DNA from: Bradyrhizobium lablabi
GTDB lineage: Bacteria > Pseudomonadota > Alphaproteobacteria > Rhizobiales > Xanthobacteraceae
Length of the DNA: 64,000 bases
NCBI RefSeq assembly: GCF_018131005.1
Contig: NZ_JAFCJK010000006.1
Coordinates: 62,001-126,000, forward strand
Direction of reading: 5' to 3'
Shown here one piece after another: positions 26,230-34,936 of the stretch. The position numbers were made by a program, and so were the translations under genes. Position 1 is the first letter of the stretch, and every line of letters starts with the position of its first letter. The notes under the pieces are model-generated. The model searched no databases, was not told the DNA's origin, and worked only from the letters and a program-made list of their open reading frames with translations.

Positions 26230-27879
26230 TCAGATGTTGTTGAGTATTTTTACTTTGACCGAAGTCGATCCAGGGTTTTGACGTTTCTTCGTCCAACCCC
26301 TTCGTCTCCGCGCGGATACCCACGCTGGAGTAGGAATAACAGCCGACACCTCGGCTTTGGACAACGGGTAATCATCCAGGTGAGAGCGAATGAGCCTAAA
26401 GCCTAATTCCTCGGATAGTCTTGTTAACGTGGGATTGTCACCCCGATTTCGAATTTTGACGAATGCCACACGGATGCTCGACGCTAGGTCGCTGTCGGAA
26501 TGAGCGGGCACCGGCAAACGGCCAACGACTCTCTGATGGCCTTTTTGTTCGAGGAGCCATGCCCTATCATGCTTGAGCAGGGCTTGGTACGTAGAACGAG
26601 ACCTATCTCGTCCCCACTCCTTTCGCAATTTCGCGATATCGTCTACCGACTTCTCGAGTTTCGACTTCTCACAGGAAATCAGTTTCGATGCAGTCCGATG
26701 AGATACCTTCATTGCCGAGGCAACGGCGCGAACATTAAGATGCTTCGCGAACAGATCTTGAGCTCTCTTCTGCTGAAAACTGCTCCAGCGTGAAACTACT
26801 ATCCTGTCAGGCATCAGCGGGTCATCGTCTTTCGCCTTGTGGAAAGCAAAGTTGAGACCGCATCTACATCTTGCATGAAAATAGTCATAGCCCAGTCGAG
26901 ACACGCGTCTGACAACGTTTGTTAGCCGAAAACCATCGGGATGCTTCGCGTATTTGTTCGGGCACTTCCAACCATACAACGACTTTTCGGGGAGAAGCCC
27001 TGAGAAGCCTCGAACCTCGAGATAATTCTCAACGAACGTTTGGACCAGCACATTCGACAAAGGATCCCTGGGGCTGTCGCTGCGAAATAAAGAGCGACCT
27101 GTCCGAAACCCAATCTTTCGCAAAAAGTCGCGGCCAAAAAATTCGACAAAGCAACTGATCAACAGATCGGTGTCAGTTTTCTCGCTTCCAAAGTTGAACC
27201 CGTATTGTCTCGCAATCTGAGCGTAGGTTACCCCGACCTCGAGCCGTGTCCATTTGCTACACGTGCCGTCTAAGACAGCCCCGCATCGGGCAGCGATCTC
27301 CCTGGCCAGTTGGCGTTCACCTCTCGCTAGTGAAGCGCATTCAACTCCGCCCTTAGAAAACAATATAGTCGCATCATAATAATGTCCTCCCGCGGCTTGT
27401 GCTGGAAGACTCCGCAGAAGAATTTGATCGTGAATCGTGCAAACGACCACTCCAGGCAATTGATGATGCCGACGCCAATAGGTTTCGCCGAGATTGGCGA
27501 CGTCCTCGGAAGCGCAGCGCGGGCAGTACCGTAGCTCAACCGAATGGCGGAGGTTCCCGCGTCCGGTGGCCAGCACGTTTTCACCGGCTGCACACATTCT
27601 CCGCACGCTCTCCAAGTAAACGCTTGGCTCAAAAAATGCGCCGTAGAATGGCAGAAGCGAATGCCGTTCCACGATTTCGTGCGATTTCATTCCCCATGAA
27701 TTACTGGTCTGGCTCGCTATCAGATCTAACTCGCTCCCGAACCCGACTGAACACCATCTTTTTCCAATGATCGCTCGGATCGCGTCTGACGTGCTCTTCG
27801 GCGAAAAGTACGCCAAGTATCGAGCTACAACTGAATATAGCAGTTCATCTGGGTACGGAGACGGCAATTGCGCTGCCAT
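26230..27879 (-). CDS. tniQ: TniQ/TnsD-family target-selection protein
   Basis: The protein has 549 residues. The N-terminus LPSPYPDELLYSVVARYLAY is the TniQ signature. The zinc finger C119-P-R-C122 with C147-T-I-H150 follows, and WRRHHQLPGVVVC lies within it. The C-terminal ~350 residues carry a second Cys set (RCRCGLNF), helical DNA-binding regions (AVASAMKVSHRTASKLIS) and a basic tail, as in full-length TnsD. TnsD-type proteins bind a specific chromosomal site and recruit TnsC, so this element should insert site-specifically. It is nine bases after tnsC. The neighbouring feoB 3' end is the obvious candidate site. Confidence 0.88.
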   Translation of the reverse strand: MAAQLPSPYPDELLYSVVARYLAYFSPKSTSDAIRAIIGKRWCSVGFGSELDLIASQTSNSWGMKSHEIVERHSLLPFYGAFFEPSVYLESVRRMCAAGENVLATGRGNLRHSVELRYCPRCASEDVANLGETYWRRHHQLPGVVVCTIHDQILLRSLPAQAAGGHYYDATILFSKGGVECASLARGERQLAREIAARCGAVLDGTCSKWTRLEVGVTYAQIARQYGFNFGSEKTDTDLLISCFVEFFGRDFLRKIGFRTGRSLFRSDSPRDPLSNVLVQTFVENYLEVRGFSGLLPEKSLYGWKCPNKYAKHPDGFRLTNVVRRVSRLGYDYFHARCRCGLNFAFHKAKDDDPLMPDRIVVSRWSSFQQKRAQDLFAKHLNVRAVASAMKVSHRTASKLISCEKSKLEKSVDDIAKLRKEWGRDRSRSTYQALLKHDRAWLLEQKGHQRVVGRLPVPAHSDSDLASSIRVAFVKIRNRGDNPTLTRLSEELGFRLIRSHLDDYPLSKAEVSAVIPTPAWVSARRRRGWTKKRQNPGSTSVKVKILNNI

Positions 27880-27888
27880 GCGAGTTCC

Positions 27889-29448
27889 CTACTCGTGTAT
27901 AAGTAGACCAGCCTTTTTCAACTCCGAGACCATGTCAGAGCCGTCCGCCTTTGCTCTTTCGAGCATTGCGATTAGGCCCGCGTCTTTGCCATCTTTTCTG
28001 AGAGCGGCCGATATCTCGTTGACTAAAGTGTCATCAATGCCGTCATTACATCTGTTGCGCGAAAGAACCTCACGGACGATTGCCGCCGCCTCGTTTGGCG
28101 GAACGCCCACCTCTTCCAGATTCTTCTTCAGCTTGATAGCCGACCACGATCTGCCTGATGTATCGGGCTCGGGTACGATCGACGGCTTTTGGAGAGAAGC
28201 GCTCTGAAGACTACCGTCAACGGCATCTATGCAGCCATTGAAGAAGTCTTCAAAAAGAGCCAGGTCGCTCGCTTTGCCTGAACGCAGCGCTCCAAGCGCT
28301 GGTTGCAGCAGAGCAAAGCTTTCCGAGGCCACCTCAGATATTAGCCTCTTTGTAATGAGTTCCTTTTCGCTGCGAATAGCTTCGAGTTGAACCAATTGAT
28401 AGAGGCGCACTGCTAGAGCCGTTATGCCCTGCGTCTCAAAAAACATCGCATCCGACAATTCATCTGTCAGAGGCGTCGGTTTGGCTGTCCACTGGAATGG
28501 CCACATCCTGTCGATGAAATATCTCCATTCTGTGCCTGGCTTCATGCGGTCCCAGTAGATCGTGCCCGCGTCGCTGACACGCCGCGCCTCACGGAACATC
28601 ACCGAAAGCAGCTTCTCGGCCCTCGGCGTTCCGACAAGGACAAAAGGTACCTTCACATCGTTTGCAAACGTCACGAAAAAGTTGAGCATTTTGGCCAGCC
28701 CCACTCCGGGCGCGTCCAGCAGATGCTGAATTTCATCGATAACAAGTACGCCGACGTTATGCTGGGCAGCGATCTTCGCGACATCCAAGACCAACTTGTC
28801 AATTTCAGTCCTGTTTCCTACGACGCGGTAGTGTTTGGTACCTAGCTTCTTGTCAATTTGGGCGATGATGGAGAGCAACAACTGTTTCAGGCTGCCATCT
28901 AGGGGGCAATCTACCTTAAGCCAGACTAGCTGCATAAACCGATATTGCGGATGGATCAGCGCCTGCGGATAGTAAGAAAGGATACGCTCGACGATCGAGC
29001 TCTTGCCCATACCGGAGACACCGAAGATGGAGAAGCTCGGCGCCGTTGATGGCTTTGGCAGCGTGATGGGGACGATAGCGCCCTTCATGCTTTGACGATA
29101 GAATTCAACCTGTGCCTTCTTGAAGTCGGGCCCCGCCGGATTTCGGTATTCGTAACCGCCGCGGATAACCAGCCCCATTTGCTCGACCACCGCAAAATGC
29201 TTTTGCAGCGGGACGAAGAAGTTTCTGAGGCCTAGGACCAAGAGCATGCGGACGTAAGCATCCTGAAGCCGGTCTTCTTCAGCGTGCTCAGGACTTGTTC
29301 CAATAGCGCCAAGGAGTTCTCTAGCAGTTTTGAACCTCGGTAATGCGTCGATCAGTGGATTTCCGGCCTGGTGTAGGGCTGACTCCGCATAGATTGCCGG
29401 AATCAATTCATTGTCCTGCTCTCCGGATAAATCAGGTGCCACGATCAT
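27889..29448 (-). CDS. tnsC: Tn7-like transposition regulator TnsC (AAA+ ATPase)
   Basis: The protein has 519 residues. Walker A GVSGMGKS is at residues 143-150 and Walker B VLVIDE at 234-239, followed by QHLLDAPGVGLAKMLNFFVT. PFVLVGTPRAEKLLS contains the sensor region. In Tn7, TnsC forms ATP-dependent filaments on DNA and bridges the target selector (here TniQ/TnsD) to the TnsAB transposase. The start overlaps the tnsB stop by 17 bases, so the two are coupled. The C-terminal ~120 residues, rich in charged helices, probably contact TnsA/TnsB. Confidence 0.9.
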   Translation of the reverse strand: MIVAPDLSGEQDNELIPAIYAESALHQAGNPLIDALPRFKTARELLGAIGTSPEHAEEDRLQDAYVRMLLVLGLRNFFVPLQKHFAVVEQMGLVIRGGYEYRNPAGPDFKKAQVEFYRQSMKGAIVPITLPKPSTAPSFSIFGVSGMGKSSIVERILSYYPQALIHPQYRFMQLVWLKVDCPLDGSLKQLLLSIIAQIDKKLGTKHYRVVGNRTEIDKLVLDVAKIAAQHNVGVLVIDEIQHLLDAPGVGLAKMLNFFVTFANDVKVPFVLVGTPRAEKLLSVMFREARRVSDAGTIYWDRMKPGTEWRYFIDRMWPFQWTAKPTPLTDELSDAMFFETQGITALAVRLYQLVQLEAIRSEKELITKRLISEVASESFALLQPALGALRSGKASDLALFEDFFNGCIDAVDGSLQSASLQKPSIVPEPDTSGRSWSAIKLKKNLEEVGVPPNEAAAIVREVLSRNRCNDGIDDTLVNEISAALRKDGKDAGLIAMLERAKADGSDMVSELKKAGLLIHE

Positions 29449-31609
29449 TGTCCTTCCGCACGGGGCTTAAGTGGGAGAGAAATTTCATCGCATAATCTTC
29501 GGTGTCTTCATCGACAGTATCTTGGTCTGGATCGGGAACAATGGCTGGTGACGTCAGTGTTGGAGAGAGGTCAAATACCTCTGAGCGGCGCTGAAGTGCC
29601 TTCTCTGCCTTCTTGTTCTCGCTGATTTCGGCAACCCTTTTAGAAGCGGATACATCCGGGTCCCGGACCGCGAGTGTCTCCCTTGCTGCCGTCGACGCAA
29701 TCTCCTGCATTTGTTCATCGATACGAATTCGCCGTGCCTGACGCTTCTCTTCGCCCTTTGCCTTCACGACCTTTGCCTCATGCGATACCTCTTGATACTC
29801 GGCGAGTGACGTTTCGATGAGCTCTTCGGATACCTTCATCAGCTCACAAGTCTCGAAGCCGCCCGGGAGAGTCCGGTTCAGCAGATACATTTTGTCCAGC
29901 GAGCGTGGATCAAAGCAGATTATCTCCGACCAGGTTCCCTTAATCCTCGCGCGGGAGAACCATTCTTCTCGCCGCGCCGTTGCACACGTGTAGAATCCGC
30001 CCCGGAAGCGAATGCCTTTTTCTGTCACCCGGGCGCGATCACGGGGCATCACGTTTAGTGCGACGTGATCCACTTCGAGTCGCCGGAGTTTCCCGCTCCG
30101 ATTTTCTATGCCCCACTTCCAGCGCTCAAGAGGGACTGGTCCCATGCCTGCAGTAGTCATCGGTGCTGGCGTCTTGATCTCGGTCACCGCCTCCCCATTG
30201 TGCTCTAGGACGGCGCGAATCATAAATTTAGTGAATTCTCGAAGCGTCAACTTGGCGTCCAAGCGGTAGTCGCGCACGCCTCGCTGCCCGAAGTCTTTCT
30301 CCACATACCCTGGAATGAAGGGTGAGAAGATTGTCGGAACGATACCAAATCGGCGTTCGACTATAGCTTTCAAATCGGCTCGGCCAGATGCCGCGTTTCC
30401 TATCTGAATGTTCAGAGTGTCTACTATGCGTTGGCCGAGATCGCAGCTCGCCAATTCGCCTTTGTCCGCCAAAATGGTCCTTGGAGCATGATGCGAAGGC
30501 CACTCATCCTCGTCGATTTCAATCTCATATTGAGCGCAAAATTCAACCTTCGGCGTAACCATATTAACGAGAGCCATCATTGCCCCAATCCACGATGGCC
30601 CTTCGAAGCCGACATACAGGCCCGTAATCAACCGGCTCCATACGTCGATCACGAAATAGACTGTCGGGCGGCCAACGATCCGATTGCGATCCAACTTAGA
30701 GACCAGATACACGTCCGCAACAGTCGCATCGACCTGAAACATATCGCCTGGGCCGTGGGTATTCTGTTCGCCACTGCCGCCGAGCCCACGTGCGGTCAGT
30801 TCGAATTTTTTCTGTCCATTGCGTGCGCGAAATCGGTGACTATGCGAATAGTTAGTTTGAAGAAAATAACGAAGTTGACGCTCTGTAGGACGATCGTCCC
30901 TAAGTGGGTGGTCATCGCCCCCGCGAGCTTCGGGATTTTTGTAGAAAAGTCTAACGATGTGGTCGAGGGCCCCTTTTTGGCTGATCTTCTTGGAAGTTAG
31001 ATAATAGTCTGCCGCGATCGTCAGATGGGCCCGCTTCTCTTCGTCGACAGATGCTCCAGTACCATCAGAGATAGAACGTGGCCTGCCGATTTTGGCAGCT
31101 CCTTTGCTGTTTCTAAGCTTCCCTCGTCCGCCGCATCTCGCGAAGTCCGGCCTCAGGGCGTCCTCTTTCATGCCGCGCTGCCAGTAGCGCATTATGAGGT
31201 TCTCAAGCGTTGATCTTGGAACATTCTCGGCCTTCATGACCGAGTCAAACCTTGCCTTCCGCAGCTTTTTGAACAGCAGATCGTGGCCGTCATCGTTTCC
31301 TATAAGCAGATTTACGAGCTTCCATCGCTTAGCCTGCGCGTCATCGGTGGCTGTGGTGTCACCGAAGTTATAGATTGACGGCGGCCAAGGGTCTTCGTGT
31401 TCGAGACGGTATTTCGGCTCCAATTCATTTGGTCCAGTGATGATCGTCGCATGCTCAACGGGGAAGGGCCAGTGCTTCTTAAAGACGTCAAAGAGCCACA
31501 CGTAGCCGAACAAGCCGTCGTTGCGCACGACGCGGAGCAGCCGCTCCCCGTCGGACAACTCCCTTATCAGGACTCGCTCCACAAGATGGGCGTTCAGGAT
31601 GGCGCTCAT
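29432..31609 (-). CDS. tnsB: Tn7-like transposase TnsB (DDE integrase-fold)
   Basis: The protein has 725 residues. The catalytic triad is readable: D294 in MFQVDATVAD, D382 in TILADKGE and E418 in LKAIVERRFG, with the classic D(35)E spacing. N-terminal helical regions should bind the end repeats. The C-terminal ~130 residues are charged and end in an acidic tail that may recruit TnsC. TnsB cuts the 3' ends and joins them to target DNA. The ATG overlaps the tnsA stop codon in an ATGA arrangement, which fixes the start at 31609 rather than 31642. Confidence 0.92.
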   Translation of the reverse strand: MSAILNAHLVERVLIRELSDGERLLRVVRNDGLFGYVWLFDVFKKHWPFPVEHATIITGPNELEPKYRLEHEDPWPPSIYNFGDTTATDDAQAKRWKLVNLLIGNDDGHDLLFKKLRKARFDSVMKAENVPRSTLENLIMRYWQRGMKEDALRPDFARCGGRGKLRNSKGAAKIGRPRSISDGTGASVDEEKRAHLTIAADYYLTSKKISQKGALDHIVRLFYKNPEARGGDDHPLRDDRPTERQLRYFLQTNYSHSHRFRARNGQKKFELTARGLGGSGEQNTHGPGDMFQVDATVADVYLVSKLDRNRIVGRPTVYFVIDVWSRLITGLYVGFEGPSWIGAMMALVNMVTPKVEFCAQYEIEIDEDEWPSHHAPRTILADKGELASCDLGQRIVDTLNIQIGNAASGRADLKAIVERRFGIVPTIFSPFIPGYVEKDFGQRGVRDYRLDAKLTLREFTKFMIRAVLEHNGEAVTEIKTPAPMTTAGMGPVPLERWKWGIENRSGKLRRLEVDHVALNVMPRDRARVTEKGIRFRGGFYTCATARREEWFSRARIKGTWSEIICFDPRSLDKMYLLNRTLPGGFETCELMKVSEELIETSLAEYQEVSHEAKVVKAKGEEKRQARRIRIDEQMQEIASTAARETLAVRDPDVSASKRVAEISENKKAEKALQRRSEVFDLSPTLTSPAIVPDPDQDTVDEDTEDYAMKFLSHLSPVRKDNDRGT

Positions 31610-32412
31610 GATGATGCTAGATTGATGCTGAAGTACCTGCACGGCTGTTCTGACAGAACTGGCTTCGCCAGGTCGACGAGAAGATGCTTTTTACAGAGCA
31701 GGCGACGCACGATCTGCAAGCTGTTGCCTATCTCTAAGCCGAGCGACCTGTCGAGCCAGACACACATTTCGCCAAGGAGGTGATCTTGATGAAGCGCCAG
31801 GGCGCCGGCCAGATTTGTGGACACTGCCGTTTCGACTGCGGGATCTATATCTCCCGGTCCGGTCGTATCGAACATCCATTCGAGGTTAAAACTTTTGGTC
31901 GTCCGGAGCGAGGATTCGGAGCGGATAAACCACGGTATACCTCGGCGACTCCAATACACGCGTTCGATCTCCAGTTTCTCAATTATTCGGGTCTTGTCGA
32001 GTTCGTCGTCAGGCTTGATCGCAATCGCCCGCTCGAACTGAAATCCGGCACCGGCTCGCGTTTCAACTAGATCCGTCGTCATTACGATCGGCACCCCCTT
32101 GTATCCAGGATGTTTGACGCCTAGCGCGGCAGCGATTGCGAGTGTTTCTGGTCGATCGAGCGGGAATTGCTCGCGGATGTCGATCACGGTGTCATCGAAT
32201 GTGCTATGGAGAAATGCGTAGTACTCGATGTCGGATAGGAAATGGTGTTGGCGACCGGTTCTCGCGAAGAATACTCGATGCGTGCGTCCATGCGATGGAA
32301 CGTCAGATACGATTAACCATGGCTTGTAGCTCGCGCCGTGCCCCTTACCACGCCCTTCCTTCAAGAAGCGCTTGATGCGCTTTTCGGTCCAATCGTATCT
32401 CGAGCGAGCCAT
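31606..32412 (-). CDS. tnsA: Tn7-like TnsA endonuclease
   Basis: The protein has 268 residues. The nuclease residues fall almost exactly where Tn7 TnsA has them: E63 in LSDIEYYAF, D114 in VMTTDLVE and K133 in AIAIKPDD. The C-terminal winged helix includes RVYWSRRGIPWFIRSESSL. TnsA cuts the 5' ends so that, together with TnsB, transposition is cut-and-paste rather than replicative. The start at 32412 is supported by CCGGAG seven bases upstream; two earlier in-frame ATGs (32427, 32454) would add up to 14 residues. It is the first gene of the operon. Confidence 0.92.
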   Translation of the reverse strand: MARSRYDWTEKRIKRFLKEGRGKGHGASYKPWLIVSDVPSHGRTHRVFFARTGRQHHFLSDIEYYAFLHSTFDDTVIDIREQFPLDRPETLAIAAALGVKHPGYKGVPIVMTTDLVETRAGAGFQFERAIAIKPDDELDKTRIIEKLEIERVYWSRRGIPWFIRSESSLRTTKSFNLEWMFDTTGPGDIDPAVETAVSTNLAGALALHQDHLLGEMCVWLDRSLGLEIGNSLQIVRRLLCKKHLLVDLAKPVLSEQPCRYFSINLASS

Positions 32413-32441
32413 TCCAACTCCGGCCATCGAAGATCGCCACC

Positions 32442-32463
32442 TGTCTGGTGACACTCAGTTCTT
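32442..32463 (+). repeat. second copy of the transposon-end sequence, direct orientation
   Basis: TGTCTGGTGACACTCAGTTC matches the left end at 26072 at 11 of the first 12 bases and 17 of the first 22. It lies 30 bases upstream of the tnsA start codon. Read on the plus strand, its interior would be to the right, i.e. the same polarity as the left end. It may be a vestigial or second element end, or a TnsB site controlling tnsA transcription. Confidence 0.55.
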
Positions 32464-32586
32464 TCGACGGTTTTCGGCCACGATATCGGAGGCCAAATCG
32501 TAAAATTGAGTTCACGTTAAGCTAAGTTGCCCGAGGTGCCGTAGAAGATGGTTGTCAAATGACGAACTAATGGATTGGCAAGCGCT

Positions 32587-33141
32587 TTATGTTTTTGAGG
32601 CCGATACTAAAGTAGAGGGGCCAATGCGTTGGCCGTTTGCGGCAAGCCGCAGCGCCCCAATCCAGGCTAGATGGAAAATCGTCCGATACGCATCGGGGAA
32701 TGAGGCCAGTCTCTCTGTGAGAAACCCCAGCTCGACCGGGCCGGATCTAACGGTTTCCAGTGCTAACATCCGCAGATGGACCGAGATGCGGACATCACGG
32801 CACATGTAAATGGTTCGAGCATTCTCAAGTCTCGGGAATGCCAGGATGTCGACTTCCTCAAGCGTCCACACGCGCAGTTTAGAGTTACAGCACAGGGGCG
32901 CGCGCATCGGGATCGCTTCGCCGGCGTGCTTAATTCGAAGTTCGAACAAACCTTCGAGCCGGCGGACGAGTATCAAGTTCTGCATGCGAGTTTCACCAGG
33001 CCTTTCGAACTCCGAGACGAATTTCATGGCCTGGACGTTCGGTTCGAGGGTGGCTTGTATCAAGGCATCCGCGAAGAGTTCTTCGGTGTACGAAATGAAG
33101 CCGTGAACCTTCGGCGAAGAGAAGTGCTTTGCAAGGGTCAT
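32587..33141 (-). CDS. hypothetical protein, possible TnsA-like nuclease-fold plus winged helix (paralog 1)
   Basis: The protein has 184 residues. FADALIQATLEPNVQAMKFV followed by strands (QNLILVRRLEGLFELRIKH) resembles the early part of small endonuclease-fold domains. The C-terminal helices (RMLALETVRSGPVELGFLTE, AYRTIFHLAWIGALRL) resemble a winged helix. The protein at 34896-35504 has the same layout and a similar C-terminal half, so the two look like diverged paralogs. No catalytic triad is certain. It lies upstream of tnsA on the same strand and may be part of the element. Function unknown. Confidence 0.6.
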   Translation of the reverse strand: MTLAKHFSSPKVHGFISYTEELFADALIQATLEPNVQAMKFVSEFERPGETRMQNLILVRRLEGLFELRIKHAGEAIPMRAPLCCNSKLRVWTLEEVDILAFPRLENARTIYMCRDVRISVHLRMLALETVRSGPVELGFLTERLASFPDAYRTIFHLAWIGALRLAANGQRIGPSTLVSASKT

Positions 33142-33213
33142 GGCGTCTGGTCTGACTCTACATGTGGATTCGCCAGCGTCTTCGCGCGATCACGGCAATC
33201 GTAGTCAGAGCCG

Positions 33214-33480
33214 CTAGAGCTCCACCCAATCCGCCTCGATTATCTCCGCACACGCGCGCTCCAGGAGTTTCCAGACGCTTTGGCGCCGTTCGTGCGCAAG
33301 CACGATGCAATCGCCGTTCCGAGAGGAAGTGCCGGTTAATGGGTTCGCCGCTTCGAGCGCATCGACGCGGTAATCGGAGAGGTCCGCTAGATAGCTAATA
33401 TTGGCGATCCGCATTGACGCGATGGTGAGGCGCCGATCCGTATCTCCGCCGGGCAACAATTCGATCGTCACGTTCAACAT
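33214..33480 (-). CDS. small conserved hypothetical protein
   Basis: The protein has 88 residues beginning MLNVTIELLPGGDTDRRLTI. The sequence has a beta-rich N-terminal half and a helical end (SVWKLLERACAEIIEADWVE). From memory it resembles a family often met beside rhizobial mobile DNA, which I could not verify by search. An in-frame ATG at 33552 adds 24 residues of poor character, so 33480 is preferred. Function unknown. Confidence 0.6.
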   Translation of the reverse strand: MLNVTIELLPGGDTDRRLTIASMRIANISYLADLSDYRVDALEAANPLTGTSSRNGDCIVLAHERRQSVWKLLERACAEIIEADWVEL

Positions 33481-33670
33481 TTGCGATCCATTCAAGCTAG
33501 ATGCCGCTGGAGCCGTCCATGACTTCGCAGAGTGCGACCAACTGTGTCGCATGCGAGATCTTTAGCGGCGCCACGAGCTCGGACGAGTCGAACAAGGCCG
33601 CGCAACTAGCGGGCACCGTGGCCAGCGAGGTGAAATGTCGCTCGCGAGCCGTTCTTCGTTGGGGGCGGCT

Positions 33671-33853
33671 CTATGCACCCTGGCTTCGGCGGCCACAACC
33701 AGGTTGGTCGCGACGGGCTTGCCTGGAGGGCTCCGCGGGGGCGGGGCCCCTTTCGCTGGAAAGAAGAGGCGCAGTCGTCCCTTCTGATCCTGCAATTGCG
33801 CGCGCGGTGCTCGAAGCCCATTGAGCGGCGAGGGCGACTCTGGCGTTGGTCAT
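33671..33853 (-). CDS. possible small ORF with a strong ribosome site
   Basis: The protein would have 60 residues (MTNARVALAAQWASSTARAI at the start), with TAGGAGG placed seven bases before the ATG, an unusually good ribosome site. The rest of the reading frame is Pro/Arg/Ser-rich and has overlapping open frames. It may therefore be a real small gene, or the start of a gene broken by a frameshift inside 33560-33760. No domain recognised. Confidence 0.3.
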   Translation of the reverse strand: MTNARVALAAQWASSTARAIAGSEGTTAPLLSSERGPAPAEPSRQARRDQPGCGRRSQGA

Positions 33854-33868
33854 GACCTGCCTCCTAGT

Positions 33869-34693
33869 TCAGATTTCGACTACAAAATGTGGATTGAAAT
33901 TTGGGTTGTCCCAGGTTTGCTGGCGGCTGGGCAGCCACGGCCCGTAGCCTTTCGAGTTGGACACAACGCGCGTGGCACCGATCAAGGCGTCGAAGGATTC
34001 GTGGGTGTGACCATAAACCCACAGATCAGCCGGCCGGAGCGCGCCGCGCCCGTCGTCCCTCGCTGGAGACATCAACGCCGTCAGGTCGGAGCGATAAGCT
34101 GCGGTCAGGATCTCATCCTCGGTCGGCGTGTTTGACAACAGTGCGCCACTGAAGAAGGGCGCGTGGTGAGTGACAATCACTAACTTTCCAGATCGAGCCT
34201 TGCGCATCTCGCGCTCCAGAAACGCACGGGAAGCCAGGTGCCGATGGAGTGCATACTTTGGCCGGAAGCGATCTAGATAGGCGTTCATCCGAATCTTCTT
34301 GAAGTCGTTCATCCGGTCTGCAGCAACGCCGAAGGCGCGGCGCTGATCACCAAATAGGTTGAAGTCGGTCCATAGGGTCGCTCCGGCGAAGACCACGTTG
34401 CCGAGCTGAACAGTCTCGTTCTGTACAACGCTGATATGGCTGCCCATGGCAGCCTCCTTCGCTTTCTCGATCGTTTTGTCGAGATCGGTCCCGTAAAATT
34501 CATGATTCCCGGCGACGTAAATGCATGGCTTTTCCGGGACACGTTCGATCAACCACTTCACGCCGCGCTCCATGCGCGGAATTAGGTCGCCTGCGATGAT
34601 CATGACGTCGTAATCTGGACGCTCGACGGGGCCCGGGAGATCCCAACCGCGCGTGAGCTCAGCGTGCAAATCGGAAAGAATCCAGAGCCGCAT
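33869..34693 (-). CDS. calcineurin-like metallophosphoesterase
   Basis: The protein has 274 residues. The metal motifs appear in order: SDLH (residues 7-10), IIAGDLIP, VAGNHEFYG, VIVTHHAPF and VYGHTHES. Together they bind the two-metal centre of the calcineurin-like phosphoesterase superfamily. There is no signal peptide, so it acts in the cytoplasm. The substrate may be a nucleotide, nucleic acid or phosphoprotein and is unknown. The gene follows a possible small frame that ends three bases before its ATG, and lies within Tn7-associated cargo, where it may belong to a small accessory operon. Confidence 0.88.
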   Translation of the reverse strand: MRLWILSDLHAELTRGWDLPGPVERPDYDVMIIAGDLIPRMERGVKWLIERVPEKPCIYVAGNHEFYGTDLDKTIEKAKEAAMGSHISVVQNETVQLGNVVFAGATLWTDFNLFGDQRRAFGVAADRMNDFKKIRMNAYLDRFRPKYALHRHLASRAFLEREMRKARSGKLVIVTHHAPFFSGALLSNTPTEDEILTAAYRSDLTALMSPARDDGRGALRPADLWVYGHTHESFDALIGATRVVSNSKGYGPWLPSRQQTWDNPNFNPHFVVEI

Positions 34694-34696
34694 CGC

Positions 34697-34936
34697 CTAC
34701 TCATCAATAGCGAAGGAGCCAGTGTCGACGTCAGGAGGAGCGTGTACTTCGACCGAACCGGCGGGCGTCAACCGTCGGAAGCCGCCGTCCAAGCCTTTGC
34801 ACCAAGAAGTCGGCTCGGACGAGCTCCGGGACGCCGTGAGACTGGACCGCGCAGAGCATCGCCAGGCGATCCCGACCGCGGACGATTTGACTGCTCTAGG
34901 GTCCAAGCACGAGCGTTTGGGGCCCAAGAGGTGCAT
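34697..34936 (-). CDS. possible small hypothetical protein overlapping the upstream gene
   Basis: An open frame of about 79 residues ends RRLTPAGSVEVHAPPDVDTG and SFAIDE, three bases before the metallophosphoesterase start. Its first 41 bases overlap the end of the preceding gene in another frame. The tight placement suggests coupled translation, but there is no recognisable domain or strong ribosome site, so it may be a chance frame. Confidence 0.3.
   Translation of the reverse strand: MHLLGPKRSCLDPRAVKSSAVGIAWRCSARSSLTASRSSSEPTSWCKGLDGGFRRLTPAGSVEVHAPPDVDTGSFAIDE

Larger units (their letters stand above)
26072..32463. mobile_element. Tn7-like transposition module (tnsABC-tniQ) with left end; right end not found
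   Basis: The segment combines a recognisable Tn7-type end next to feoB, four transposition genes in one minus-strand operon, and A+T-richer sequence than the flanks. The order tnsA-tnsB-tnsC-tniQ matches Tn7. The operon runs toward the identified end, whereas in Tn7 it starts next to an end and runs inward. Cargo therefore probably lies to the right (after 32.5 kb) and the true element is larger than this span. The right limit given is the second end-like copy upstream of tnsA. Confidence 0.7.

Noticed and set aside
31741..31770. CCAGACA inside tnsA as a possible right end of the element
   Set aside because: It lies in coding sequence, has no AAGTCTT-type repeat next to it and would cut off the start of tnsA.
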